Shown: piece by piece, positions 1-6,688 of the stretch | Position numbering within the stretch: position 1 is the stretch's first letter | Layout of the letters: each line of letters opens with the position of its first letter | NCBI GenBank assembly: GCA_025060675.1 | Contig: JANXBI010000062.1 | Coordinates: 1 to 17,888, forward strand | DNA length: 17,888 nucleotides | Source of the DNA: Candidatus Caldatribacterium sp. | GTDB lineage: Bacteria > Atribacterota > Atribacteria > Atribacterales > Caldatribacteriaceae | Direction: 5' to 3' | Notes under the pieces: model-generated | Told to the model about the DNA's origin: nothing | The model's input: only the letters and a program-made list of their open reading frames with translations | The model's database searches: none | Position numbers and translations under genes: made by a program

Positions 1-129
1 CAAGTGACTGTGGTTATTGAGGCCGATCGAGAAGTCCTCCACGGGAAAGTGGTGAAGCTCATGGACCTCCTGAAGCGGGCTGGGGTAGAGCGTATGGCCA
101 TTGCCACGCAGCCAGGAGAGGAGGAGTAG
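1..129 (+). CDS. exbD: ExbD/TolR-family biopolymer transport protein, C-terminal fragment
   Basis: Only the last 42 codons are in the window; the frame is open from base 1 to a TAG at 127-129. The fragment contains VTVVIEADREV, then a helix (KVVKLMDLLKRAGV) and a strand (RMAIATQP). This is the usual end of the periplasmic domain of ExbD/TolR, where a strand of the type 'V.I.AD..V.Y..V..vmd..k.aG...i.l.t.P' is typical. ExbD works with ExbB in the inner membrane to pass proton-motive-force energy to TonB or TolA. The next gene starts one base after this stop and its SD (GGAGAGGAGGAG) lies inside this gene's last codons, so the two are translationally linked. ExbB would be expected upstream, outside the window. 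The family call is fairly safe; ExbD versus TolR is not resolved. Confidence 0.8.
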   Translation, partial: QVTVVIEADREVLHGKVVKLMDLLKRAGVERMAIATQPGEEE

Positions 130-130
130 A

Positions 131-1570
131 GTGATTTTAAACGAGAAACGCTTATGGTCCATGTCCCTTGTGATTTCCCTTGCGATTAATATTGCCTTTC
201 TTGCTGTTTTTTCCTTGTGGCTCCTTTCTATAAAGGTGACCAGAAGCGAAGAAAAACCTGTAGTTGTGGAGCTTGTGGAAATCCCGGCAAAAGGAGTTCC
301 TCAAAGTACTGTGTCTCAGGAGATTGCACGTGCGGAGCTGCAGCCTCCTGAAGAGCTCAAGGCGGAAGAGCCTCTGCAACCGAGGATGCAAAGTGAGCTT
401 GCTACGCGGTTCGAGCAGGAACGACAACAAGTTCGTATTCCCAAACCTCCTGTTGACCTTCCAAAGGCTGAGAGTGTCCTTGAGGAAGCCGCGCCTTCGG
501 GCGAGAAAATCTTCATCCCAGGAGAGGAGCTTCAAGTTGAGGAACGGACACAATGGGAAGGAGTTGAAGCGGAGACAACTGTTCGTGGTTTCCTCGAGGA
601 GAAGGGAGAAGCAAATCTCTTAGCACGTCTTGCGGAGGAAGGGTTAATGACCAGTGAGGGTATGGTAGGGGAAACGTTGGCTACAGGGGAATTGACGCCT
701 CCCGAGGGATTCTTTGAGCGCCGTTCCCCTTTCACGCGAAGGCCCTTTGCTTTTGCTATCGAGAACACACCACAAGCCCGACCCCAGTACGGATTGAGTC
801 GAGCTCGTGTTATCTATGAAATGCTTACTGAAGGTGGCATTACCCGTCTTCTGGCCGTGTTCGACCCTCAAACGCATGGGCGTGTCGGGCCTATTAGGAG
901 TGCTCGTCCGTATTTCGTTCTCAAAGCTTTCGAAAACGATGCTGTTCTTGTTCACAGCGGAGGTAGCGTAGAATCTTATGCGTATATTCGAGAGTTGGCG
1001 GTGGATCATATCGACGAGCAGAAAAACTTTCGTCCTTTTGAACGGACCCAAGATCGACGGCCGCCGCATAATCTCTATGCGCTTTTTCCAGGCCTTCTTG
1101 AGGAAGCACGGCGTCTTGGTCTTGCTCGTCCAGTGCGTTCGGCAACGTTTGCCCTTCTCTCCCCGGGAGAGACCTTAGAAGGGAGCAGTGCTCCTCAGAT
1201 TGAGATTCGATACGCGAGGGATTACCATGTCCAGTTCGTTTATGACCCAGAACGTCGAGCGTATTTTCGATTTGTTAATGGAGAACCGCATCGGGATGGG
1301 GAAACGCGGACACAACTTTCCTGTGGCACAATTATTGTCCAGATTGCCGAGCATAGGGTCAAGGATGGGGAAGGAAGGGTCGAAATTCGTTTCGTCGGTA
1401 AGGGCTCGGGATGGTTGTTTCTCGAGGGGAAAGCGATTCCTATTACTTGGGAGAAGAAAAACATGCGGGACAAGACTCGATTTTACCTCTCTGATGGGAG
1501 AGAAGCAAGGGTTGCTCCAGGTTCAATTTGGATTGAGGTCATAGATTCCCAAGAAAAGGTGGTGTTTTGA
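131..1570 (+). CDS. TonB-like N-terminal anchor fused to a DUF3048 (YerB-type) domain
   Basis: This 479-residue protein starts at GTG 131, behind a GGAGAGGAGGAG SD; an upstream in-frame TTG at 101 lies inside exbD and has no SD. Residues 11-33 form one membrane segment, followed by KPVVVELVEIP (42-52), which resembles the stretch after the TonB anchor. Ser16 and Asn20 sit at the spacing of the S-x3-H motif of TonB. An acidic, proline-containing linker (about 50-200) follows. Residues about 203-330 match DUF3048 N-terminal (ARPQYGLSRA, GGITRLLAVF, GPIRSARPYF, VHSGGS, PPHNLY) and about 356-470 match DUF3048 C-terminal. No TonB C-terminal domain is seen. DUF3048 has no established reaction that I can name; it is expected outside the cytoplasmic membrane. 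Its position after exbD suggests it may be coupled to the Exb motor, which is inference. Confidence 0.82.
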   Translation: MILNEKRLWSMSLVISLAINIAFLAVFSLWLLSIKVTRSEEKPVVVELVEIPAKGVPQSTVSQEIARAELQPPEELKAEEPLQPRMQSELATRFEQERQQVRIPKPPVDLPKAESVLEEAAPSGEKIFIPGEELQVEERTQWEGVEAETTVRGFLEEKGEANLLARLAEEGLMTSEGMVGETLATGELTPPEGFFERRSPFTRRPFAFAIENTPQARPQYGLSRARVIYEMLTEGGITRLLAVFDPQTHGRVGPIRSARPYFVLKAFENDAVLVHSGGSVESYAYIRELAVDHIDEQKNFRPFERTQDRRPPHNLYALFPGLLEEARRLGLARPVRSATFALLSPGETLEGSSAPQIEIRYARDYHVQFVYDPERRAYFRFVNGEPHRDGETRTQLSCGTIIVQIAEHRVKDGEGRVEIRFVGKGSGWLFLEGKAIPITWEKKNMRDKTRFYLSDGREARVAPGSIWIEVIDSQEKVVF

Positions 1571-2325
1571 TGTACCGTATCCTCTTTTCTCTTGGCCGCT
1601 TTCCAGTATACTCATACGGAGTCTTCCTTGGGATTGCCTTCTTGGTGGGTATTGCCTTTGCCATCCGGAGAGCTTCGCGGCTCTGTATTTCGCCTGAGAG
1701 CATCGTAGAAGCAGCATCGCTTTGCATTATAGGGGCTATTTTGGGGTCACGGTTCGCTTACGTATTCTTGCACTTTGATTATTACCGACATCACCCTTGG
1801 CACATTCTTTCTTTCCGAGAAGGCGGTTTGACCTTTTATGGGGGGGTTTTGGGGGCTATTGCGTTAACTGTACCATATCTTCACCTGAAGCGGTATCGAA
1901 TTGCGGTCTTTTTTGATCTCTTTGCCCCACCTCTTGCCTTAGGATATGCTATCGCTCGCATTGGCTGTTTCCTTAACGGGTGTTGTTATGGTCGAGTGTC
2001 TCCCTTTCCTTTTTTTCCTCTTGGTGTACGTTTCCCTTCTCTGGGGGGGTTCCGTTACCCTACTCAGGTGTACGCTATTGGATACTCACTCCTTATCCTC
2101 TTTATCCTTCTTCGGATTGAAAGGACGAAACGATTTCAAGGAGAGCTTTTTCTCGATTACCTTGCACTTTATGGGTTTGCCAGGTTCTGCATCGAATACC
2201 TTCGAGATGAACCGTTTACCGTTTTGGGCATCTTCACCCTTGGACAGGTTGCGTGTCTTGGGATTGTCCTCTTTTCCCTCGCTCTGAAAGGAGTGCTTAG
2301 GAAGCGTGTCCAACCTTCAGAATGA
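1570..2325 (+). CDS. lgt: Prolipoprotein diacylglyceryl transferase
   Basis: Lgt moves diacylglycerol from phosphatidylglycerol to the lipobox cysteine of prelipoproteins, the first step of lipoprotein maturation in the cytoplasmic membrane. The 251-residue protein is strongly hydrophobic with about seven membrane segments. The family signature is present at 130-137 (RIGCFLNG), with Arg130 and Asn136 in the expected places. The late motif ARFCIEYLRDEP (204-215) carries the second conserved arginine region. In the GG-x3-HGG loop, where E. coli has essential His103, this protein reads GGLTFYGG, so Tyr90 replaces His. The ATG at 1570 overlaps the previous stop (TGATG); an in-frame TTG one codon earlier is less likely. 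It shares 20 bp with the recombinase gene downstream. Confidence 0.95.
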   Translation: MYRILFSLGRFPVYSYGVFLGIAFLVGIAFAIRRASRLCISPESIVEAASLCIIGAILGSRFAYVFLHFDYYRHHPWHILSFREGGLTFYGGVLGAIALTVPYLHLKRYRIAVFFDLFAPPLALGYAIARIGCFLNGCCYGRVSPFPFFPLGVRFPSLGGFRYPTQVYAIGYSLLILFILLRIERTKRFQGELFLDYLALYGFARFCIEYLRDEPFTVLGIFTLGQVACLGIVLFSLALKGVLRKRVQPSE

Positions 2326-3211
2326 AGAATACCTCGAAGCATTTCTCCACTTCCTCTTCTGGGAACGGCGCGTGGCAGAGAACACTGTTCTTGCCTATCG
2401 CCAGGACGTGATAAGTTTCCTCCGCTTTCTCAAGGAATGTGGGGTGAAAGACCTCAGCTTAGTCACTTTAGATGTGCTTGAGGATTTTATGAAGTGGGAA
2501 TCCTGTGCTGGGCTTGAATCAGCGACTCTTGCGCGTCGCATCTCGGCGCTTCGCACATTCTTTCGCTTCCTTGTGCGGGAGAAAGTGGTCCGAGAGAATC
2601 TGGCAAAGCTTCTTGATACTCCACGTCTTCGAAGGCGTCTTCCTGAGGTTTTGACTGTTGAAGAAGTAGAAGCTCTTCTTGCGTCTTGCGACGTAACGAA
2701 ACCTTCTGGTGTTCGTGACCGAGCCATGCTTGAACTCATGTACTCAAGTGGTCTCAGAGTGAGTGAAGTTGTGCTTCTTGAGTTCCAACACGTTGACTTT
2801 GAAGAACAAATGCTTAGGCTTTGGGGAAAGGGCTTTAAAGAACGAGTTGTTCCTTTTGGAGAAAGGGCAAAGGATGCTCTTCTTGAATACATTCACGGAG
2901 CAAGAAACCTCCTTCTCAAGGGGGGGAGAAGTCGATATATTTTTGTCAGTGGCCCAAGTGGAAAACCCCTAAGCCGCCAAGGTGTGTGGAGCATGGTGAA
3001 ACGATGTGCCCTTCGAGCAGGAATACGTAAGAATGTCACCCCTCACACGCTTCGGCATACTTTCGCAACGCATCTTCTCGAAGGAGGCGCGGAACTCCGG
3101 ATAGTTCAGGAGTTCCTTGGTCACAGTGACATCGCGACGACGCAGATTTACACCCACGTTAACCGAAAGCTCTTGCGTGAGTCTTACGAAAGGGCTTTTC
3201 CAAGGAAATGA
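2306..3211 (+). CDS. xerD: Xer-type tyrosine recombinase (XerC/XerD family)
   Basis: A 301-residue site-specific recombinase of normal XerC/D length. The N-terminal SAM-like DNA-binding domain (about 6-92) contains NTVLAYRQDVISFLRFL and is followed by the catalytic domain (about 112-297). All catalytic residues are visible: Arg151 (SGLRVSE), Lys175 (WGKGFKER), His247 and Arg250 (TPHTLRHTFATHLL), His273 (LGHSDIATT) and nucleophile Tyr282 (QIYTHV). Xer proteins resolve chromosome dimers at dif, normally with FtsK. The GTG start at 2306 lies inside the end of lgt and has an upstream AAAGGAG. Housekeeping context, the intact Xer C-terminus and the absence of element genes favour a chromosomal Xer over a phage integrase. 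XerC, XerD or a single XerA/H-type enzyme cannot be told apart here. Confidence 0.9.
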   Translation: MSNLQNEEYLEAFLHFLFWERRVAENTVLAYRQDVISFLRFLKECGVKDLSLVTLDVLEDFMKWESCAGLESATLARRISALRTFFRFLVREKVVRENLAKLLDTPRLRRRLPEVLTVEEVEALLASCDVTKPSGVRDRAMLELMYSSGLRVSEVVLLEFQHVDFEEQMLRLWGKGFKERVVPFGERAKDALLEYIHGARNLLLKGGRSRYIFVSGPSGKPLSRQGVWSMVKRCALRAGIRKNVTPHTLRHTFATHLLEGGAELRIVQEFLGHSDIATTQIYTHVNRKLLRESYERAFPRK

Positions 3212-3226
3212 CTGGAGGTGAGAAGA

Positions 3227-4051
3227 ATGGAACTTCGTAAATGCATTGAAGAGAGTGTTCGTTTTGTTCAGGAAAGAATTCGTTTTGCTCCGCGTATTGG
3301 TATTATCTTAGGGACAGGTCTTGGAAAGCTCGTGGATGAGGTGGAAATTGATCGAGTTATTCCCTATGAGGAAATCCCTCATTTTCCTGTTTCTACTGTT
3401 GAGACTCACCGTGGGAATCTTGTTCTCGGTTTCCTTTCAGGAAAGCCTGTAGTGGTCATGCAAGGACGATTCCACTACTACGAAGGATACACTTTGCAGC
3501 AAGTGACGTTCCCGGTGCGAGTTATGAAAGGTCTTGGAGCAGAAGTGCTCATTGTGAGTAACGCGGCAGGGGGCCTTAACAGGAACATGCGTCGAGGAGA
3601 TCTCATGATTATTACCGACCACATTAACCTCCTTGGAGATAACCCCCTTCGGGGACCTAATGACCCGGAACTTGGTCCTCGCTTCCCAGACATGTCTGAA
3701 GCGTACGATAGAGAACTCCGTGAACTTGCTCTTCAAATAGGCCTTGAGCATGGTATTTATCTGCACCAGGGGGTATACGTCGCTCTTCCTGGACCAAGTC
3801 TTGAAACCCCTGCAGAGTATCGTTTCCTCATTAAGATTGGAGCTGACGCTGTGGGAATGTCCACCGTCCCAGAAGTCATTGTGGCAAAGCATGCTGGAAT
3901 GCGAGTTTTTGGTATTTCTTGCATTACTGATCTTGCTATTGATGGGGTGGTTGCTCCTTTAAGCTTCGAAGACGTCGTCCAGGCTGCTCATGAGGCGCAG
4001 CCAAAGCTCACCCTGATTATTCGGGAACTTGTTCGGAGGATGGTCCTGTGA
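3227..4051 (+). CDS. Purine nucleoside phosphorylase family (PNP/MTAP), probable 6-aminopurine type
   Basis: A trimeric-class nucleoside phosphorylase of 274 residues, which splits a purine nucleoside with phosphate to base and (deoxy)ribose-1-phosphate. Visible motifs are the phosphate loop IILGTGLG (26-33), HRGNL (61-65), GRFHYYEGY (80-88), SNAAGG (111-116), PGPSLETPAEY (189-198, with base-binding Glu193) and VGMSTVPEVIVAKH (209-222). The second base-binding position reads CITDLA: Asp235 where 6-oxopurine enzymes have Asn. In the family, Asn at this point (human PNP Asn243) goes with guanosine/inosine, and Asp (human MTAP Asp220) goes with adenine nucleosides. With mtnA close by, 5'-methylthioadenosine or adenosine is a plausible substrate. 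ATG 3227 is chosen because TGGAGGTG lies 6-7 bp upstream; GTG 3218 would sit in the SD itself. Confidence 0.88.
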   Translation: MELRKCIEESVRFVQERIRFAPRIGIILGTGLGKLVDEVEIDRVIPYEEIPHFPVSTVETHRGNLVLGFLSGKPVVVMQGRFHYYEGYTLQQVTFPVRVMKGLGAEVLIVSNAAGGLNRNMRRGDLMIITDHINLLGDNPLRGPNDPELGPRFPDMSEAYDRELRELALQIGLEHGIYLHQGVYVALPGPSLETPAEYRFLIKIGADAVGMSTVPEVIVAKHAGMRVFGISCITDLAIDGVVAPLSFEDVVQAAHEAQPKLTLIIRELVRRMVL

Positions 4052-4503
4052 ATCTTGTGGGTATCCTCCGGGTGATACTCCTTGCGGTGCTCCCAGTAAG
4101 CGAAATTCGAGGAGCACTTCCATATGGTGTTTTCGTGGAACGATTCCCTGTATTTGTAACTTTTGGTATTGCTTTTTTGGGAAACCTTCTCCCCTTTTTC
4201 CTCGTTATGTTTCTTTTCCCCCTTGTTGCTTCTCTTCTTCAACGCGTGCAGTGGTTTCACCGTTTCTGGATATGGTACACTGAAAAGGCAAGAGAGCGTT
4301 TTGCTCCGTACAGAAAGTATGGAAGGTGGGGTATCCTCATTTTTATCGGTATTCCCTTGCCCTTCACCGGAGTATGGACTGGCTCACTTATTGCTTTCCT
4401 TGTTGGTTTTAAGGTTTGGGAAGTGTTTCCGTTTGTTCTGGGAGGCGTAGCTGTTGCAGGAAGCATAGTCCTACTTGTTACCTTGTTTGGAAAGGGGATA
4501 TAG
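4048..4503 (+). CDS. Small multidrug-export-type membrane protein (COG2426/PF06695 family)
   Basis: A 151-residue integral membrane protein with about four hydrophobic segments. It resembles the 'small multi-drug export protein' family: LPVSEIRGALPYGV near the N-terminus (15-28), FLGNLLPFFLVMF (43-55), a cytoplasmic stretch ending in YRKYGRWGILIFIGIPLP (88-105) and a following TGVWTGSLIAFL. The family name rests on old annotation and the actual substrate is not established. The GTG start overlaps the phosphorylase stop (GTGA, 4 bp), so translation is coupled. It sits between the phosphorylase and mtnA, which raises the possibility of moving a product or substrate of that route, but nothing in the sequence shows this. 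Confidence 0.78.
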   Translation: MNLVGILRVILLAVLPVSEIRGALPYGVFVERFPVFVTFGIAFLGNLLPFFLVMFLFPLVASLLQRVQWFHRFWIWYTEKARERFAPYRKYGRWGILIFIGIPLPFTGVWTGSLIAFLVGFKVWEVFPFVLGGVAVAGSIVLLVTLFGKGI

Positions 4504-4518
4504 GGAAAGGAGAGAGCG

Positions 4519-5586
4519 ATGTTTCTCCGAGCACTTGAATGGAAAGGGAGAAGTTTACGGTTTCTTGATCAGACGCGACTTCCTCGGGAAGAGGTTTACG
4601 TTGAGACTGAAGATTACCGAGATGTCGTAGAAGCGATTAAGCGCTTGCGTATTCGAGGAGCTCCACTTATTGGGGTTGCGGCAGCCTATGGTTTGTGCCT
4701 TGGAGCCTTTGAGGGTCTCAAAAGTGAGGATTTTTTCTCCTTTCTTGAGCAGGTGGATCATGAGCTACGATCGACTCGGCCCACGGCGGTAAATCTTTTC
4801 TGGGCTCTTGATCGCATGCGGATTGTGTGGTCTGTACGGAATGTTTCGGAGGATTGGGAAGAGGTGGTGGATCGCCTTGTTGCTGAAGCAAAAGCGATAG
4901 ATGCGGAAAATGCCTTGACTTCTGAGCGCATCGCCTGTTTTGGTGCGACGCTTTTTGAAGACGGTGATCGTGTTCTCACCCACTGTAACACTGGACCTTT
5001 GGCCTGCGGGGGATGGGGGACGGCGTTGGGAGCAATTCTCTGGGCGGTGCATAAAGAAGGTAAAAGGATCACCGTGTACGCGGATGAGACCCGTCCTCTC
5101 TTTCAGGGAGCTCGCCTTACTGCTTTTGAGCTTCTCAAAAGTAATATTCCAGTGACTCTTGTCTGTGATAACATGGCTGGGTTTCTCATGTCCCAAGGAC
5201 ATATCACAAAAGTCATTGTGGGAGCGGATCGTATTGCGATGAATGGAGACGTGGCGAATAAGATTGGTACGTACACTGTAGCCGTTCTTGCCCACCACCA
5301 TGGAATACCTTTTTACGTTGCTGCCCCCCTCTCGACGGTGGATCCTGAGGCTCAGACTGGCGCTGATATTCCCATAGAAGAGCGTGACGCTCAAGAGGTT
5401 ACAACTGTTGGAGGTGTTCCCATTGCTCCTCCTGGGATTACGGTACGGAATCCGGCGTTTGATGTGACTCCCTCTTCTTTAGTGCATGCTCTGGTGACTG
5501 AGGAGGGAATTGTCTATCCTCCTTTTGAGGAAAAGCTGAAGATCCTGAAGAAGAAAAGGAGGGGGGGGCATGGGTCGATTTGTTGA
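4519..5586 (+). CDS. mtnA: S-methyl-5-thioribose-1-phosphate isomerase
   Basis: MtnA converts 5-methylthioribose-1-phosphate (aldose) to 5-methylthioribulose-1-phosphate (ketose) in salvage of methylthioadenosine. The 355-residue protein has the eIF2B-alpha-like fold motifs: RIRGAPLIGVAAAYG (44-58), TRPTAVNLFWALDR (86-99), the catalytic cysteine in THCNTGPLACGGWGTALG (Cys156), YADETRPLFQGARLTA (187-202) and the catalytic aspartate in VGADRIAMNGDVANKIGTY (Asp237). Cys and Asp match the catalytic pair known from B. subtilis MtnA. The ATG has AAAGGAGAG 6-8 bp upstream. The C-terminal tail is short, lysine/glycine-rich and encoded across an eight-G run that overlaps the next gene's start, so this end may vary. 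Some archaeal and bacterial relatives use ribose-1,5-bisphosphate or 5-deoxyribose-1-phosphate; the motifs here fit MtnA best. Confidence 0.94.
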   Translation: MFLRALEWKGRSLRFLDQTRLPREEVYVETEDYRDVVEAIKRLRIRGAPLIGVAAAYGLCLGAFEGLKSEDFFSFLEQVDHELRSTRPTAVNLFWALDRMRIVWSVRNVSEDWEEVVDRLVAEAKAIDAENALTSERIACFGATLFEDGDRVLTHCNTGPLACGGWGTALGAILWAVHKEGKRITVYADETRPLFQGARLTAFELLKSNIPVTLVCDNMAGFLMSQGHITKVIVGADRIAMNGDVANKIGTYTVAVLAHHHGIPFYVAAPLSTVDPEAQTGADIPIEERDAQEVTTVGGVPIAPPGITVRNPAFDVTPSSLVHALVTEEGIVYPPFEEKLKILKKKRRGGHGSIC

Positions 5587-6676
5587 AGGAGAAGAGCTTG
5601 AGAGGCTTTCTTCGAGACACTTTGCTGGAGATTACGTTCTTTCGGTATACTGTCCTCTTCGCAGTCGGGAGGAATACAAAGAAGCTATTCGTCGTCTCGA
5701 AGCTTTTTCGGTAACTTTGGGAAATTTTGAAAGGGAGGCTCATGAGATTATTCGATATCTTATCCACTATGCCCCTGGGGAAAAGGTTAAGGGTCTTGCC
5801 TTTTTTACCAGTATGCTGCATGACTTCTTCGAAGTTTATGAACTTCCGCAAGCGTGGAAGTTTACCGTAGTGTATGGTTCTTCACCCTACACTCGCCCGC
5901 TTGAGGCAATCTTTGGAGAGTATCCAAGGATTATGCTTGTCCTTGCTGATCGGAGAGAAGCTCGATTTTTCGAAATCTATATGGGAGAAGTACGGGAACA
6001 CGAGCCTCTCTCTTCTGATGTTCCTTCGAGGGTACGATCAGGTGGGTGGTATGGACTCGAGGAACGCCGTATTGCCCGAAGTATTGAGCAGAAAGTACTG
6101 CAGCATCTTCAGGATGTTGTTGATGCACTTGTTGAGCATTTTCGGAAACGCCATTTTGAGGTGTTCTTTGTGGGACTCCGGGATGAAGAGTACGTGCTTT
6201 TTACAAGAATTCTTCCTTCATACCTTCAGGGGAAGTTTAAAGGTAGGGTAGAGCTTGACCCGAAGAGTGATCGTATAGAGATCCTCTCCTCAGCCAGGCG
6301 ACTCGAGGAGATGGTTCGTGAGGAAGAAGACAACGCTCTCCTTGATCGACTCCTTACCATGGTTGGGAATGCTGATCTTGCGGTTGTTGGTCTTCCTCGT
6401 GTTCTTCGGGCGGCCCTCTTTGGAGCCTGTCAGATGGTTGTGGTGGAAGAAGGGTACAAGGAGGCAGGATTTCTTTGTCGTTCATGCGGGACGATGACTC
6501 TTCTACAAGGAGGTTGTGAATTGTGTGGCGGAGAGCAAGAGGAAGTGGATGATGTTGTTGGGGAGATCCTTGAGATAGTCGTTCTTCAGCGAGGGGAGGT
6601 CAAGTACGTATTACCAAAGAATCCAAAGATTTTCGCAGCCCAGCATATCGGAGCTTTTCTACGCTTCCAGGTTTAA
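5570..6676 (+). CDS. Bacterial eRF1-like (baeRF-type) protein with zinc ribbon
   Basis: A 368-residue protein that I read as a bacterial relative of eRF1/Dom34/Vms1. The N-terminal third (1-115) is alpha/beta and ends near VYGSSPYTRPL. A central domain (about 119-215) begins YPRIMLVLADRREARFF and contains the loop RVRSGGWYGLEERRI (154-168). In many baeRF proteins this loop reads GGWSQ, the remnant of the GGQ peptidyl-tRNA hydrolysis motif; here Gln is absent (GGWYG). The C-terminal part (about 240-368) resembles the L7Ae-like domain and has a four-cysteine zinc ribbon (Cys303, Cys306, Cys316, Cys319) as in archaeal/eukaryotic release factors. Function is uncertain; a ribosome- or tRNA-linked role is inferred from fold family only. 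The ATG overlaps mtnA by 17 bp and its SD is AAAAGGAGGGGGGGG. Confidence 0.7.
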   Translation: MGRFVEGEELERLSSRHFAGDYVLSVYCPLRSREEYKEAIRRLEAFSVTLGNFEREAHEIIRYLIHYAPGEKVKGLAFFTSMLHDFFEVYELPQAWKFTVVYGSSPYTRPLEAIFGEYPRIMLVLADRREARFFEIYMGEVREHEPLSSDVPSRVRSGGWYGLEERRIARSIEQKVLQHLQDVVDALVEHFRKRHFEVFFVGLRDEEYVLFTRILPSYLQGKFKGRVELDPKSDRIEILSSARRLEEMVREEEDNALLDRLLTMVGNADLAVVGLPRVLRAALFGACQMVVVEEGYKEAGFLCRSCGTMTLLQGGCELCGGEQEEVDDVVGEILEIVVLQRGEVKYVLPKNPKIFAAQHIGAFLRFQV

Positions 6677-6688
6677 GGAGGGATAGAG

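Noticed and set aside
2306..3211. The tyrosine recombinase as a sign of an integrated element
   Set aside because: It has Xer length and motifs, lies inside a housekeeping operon, and no att repeats or element genes are nearby.
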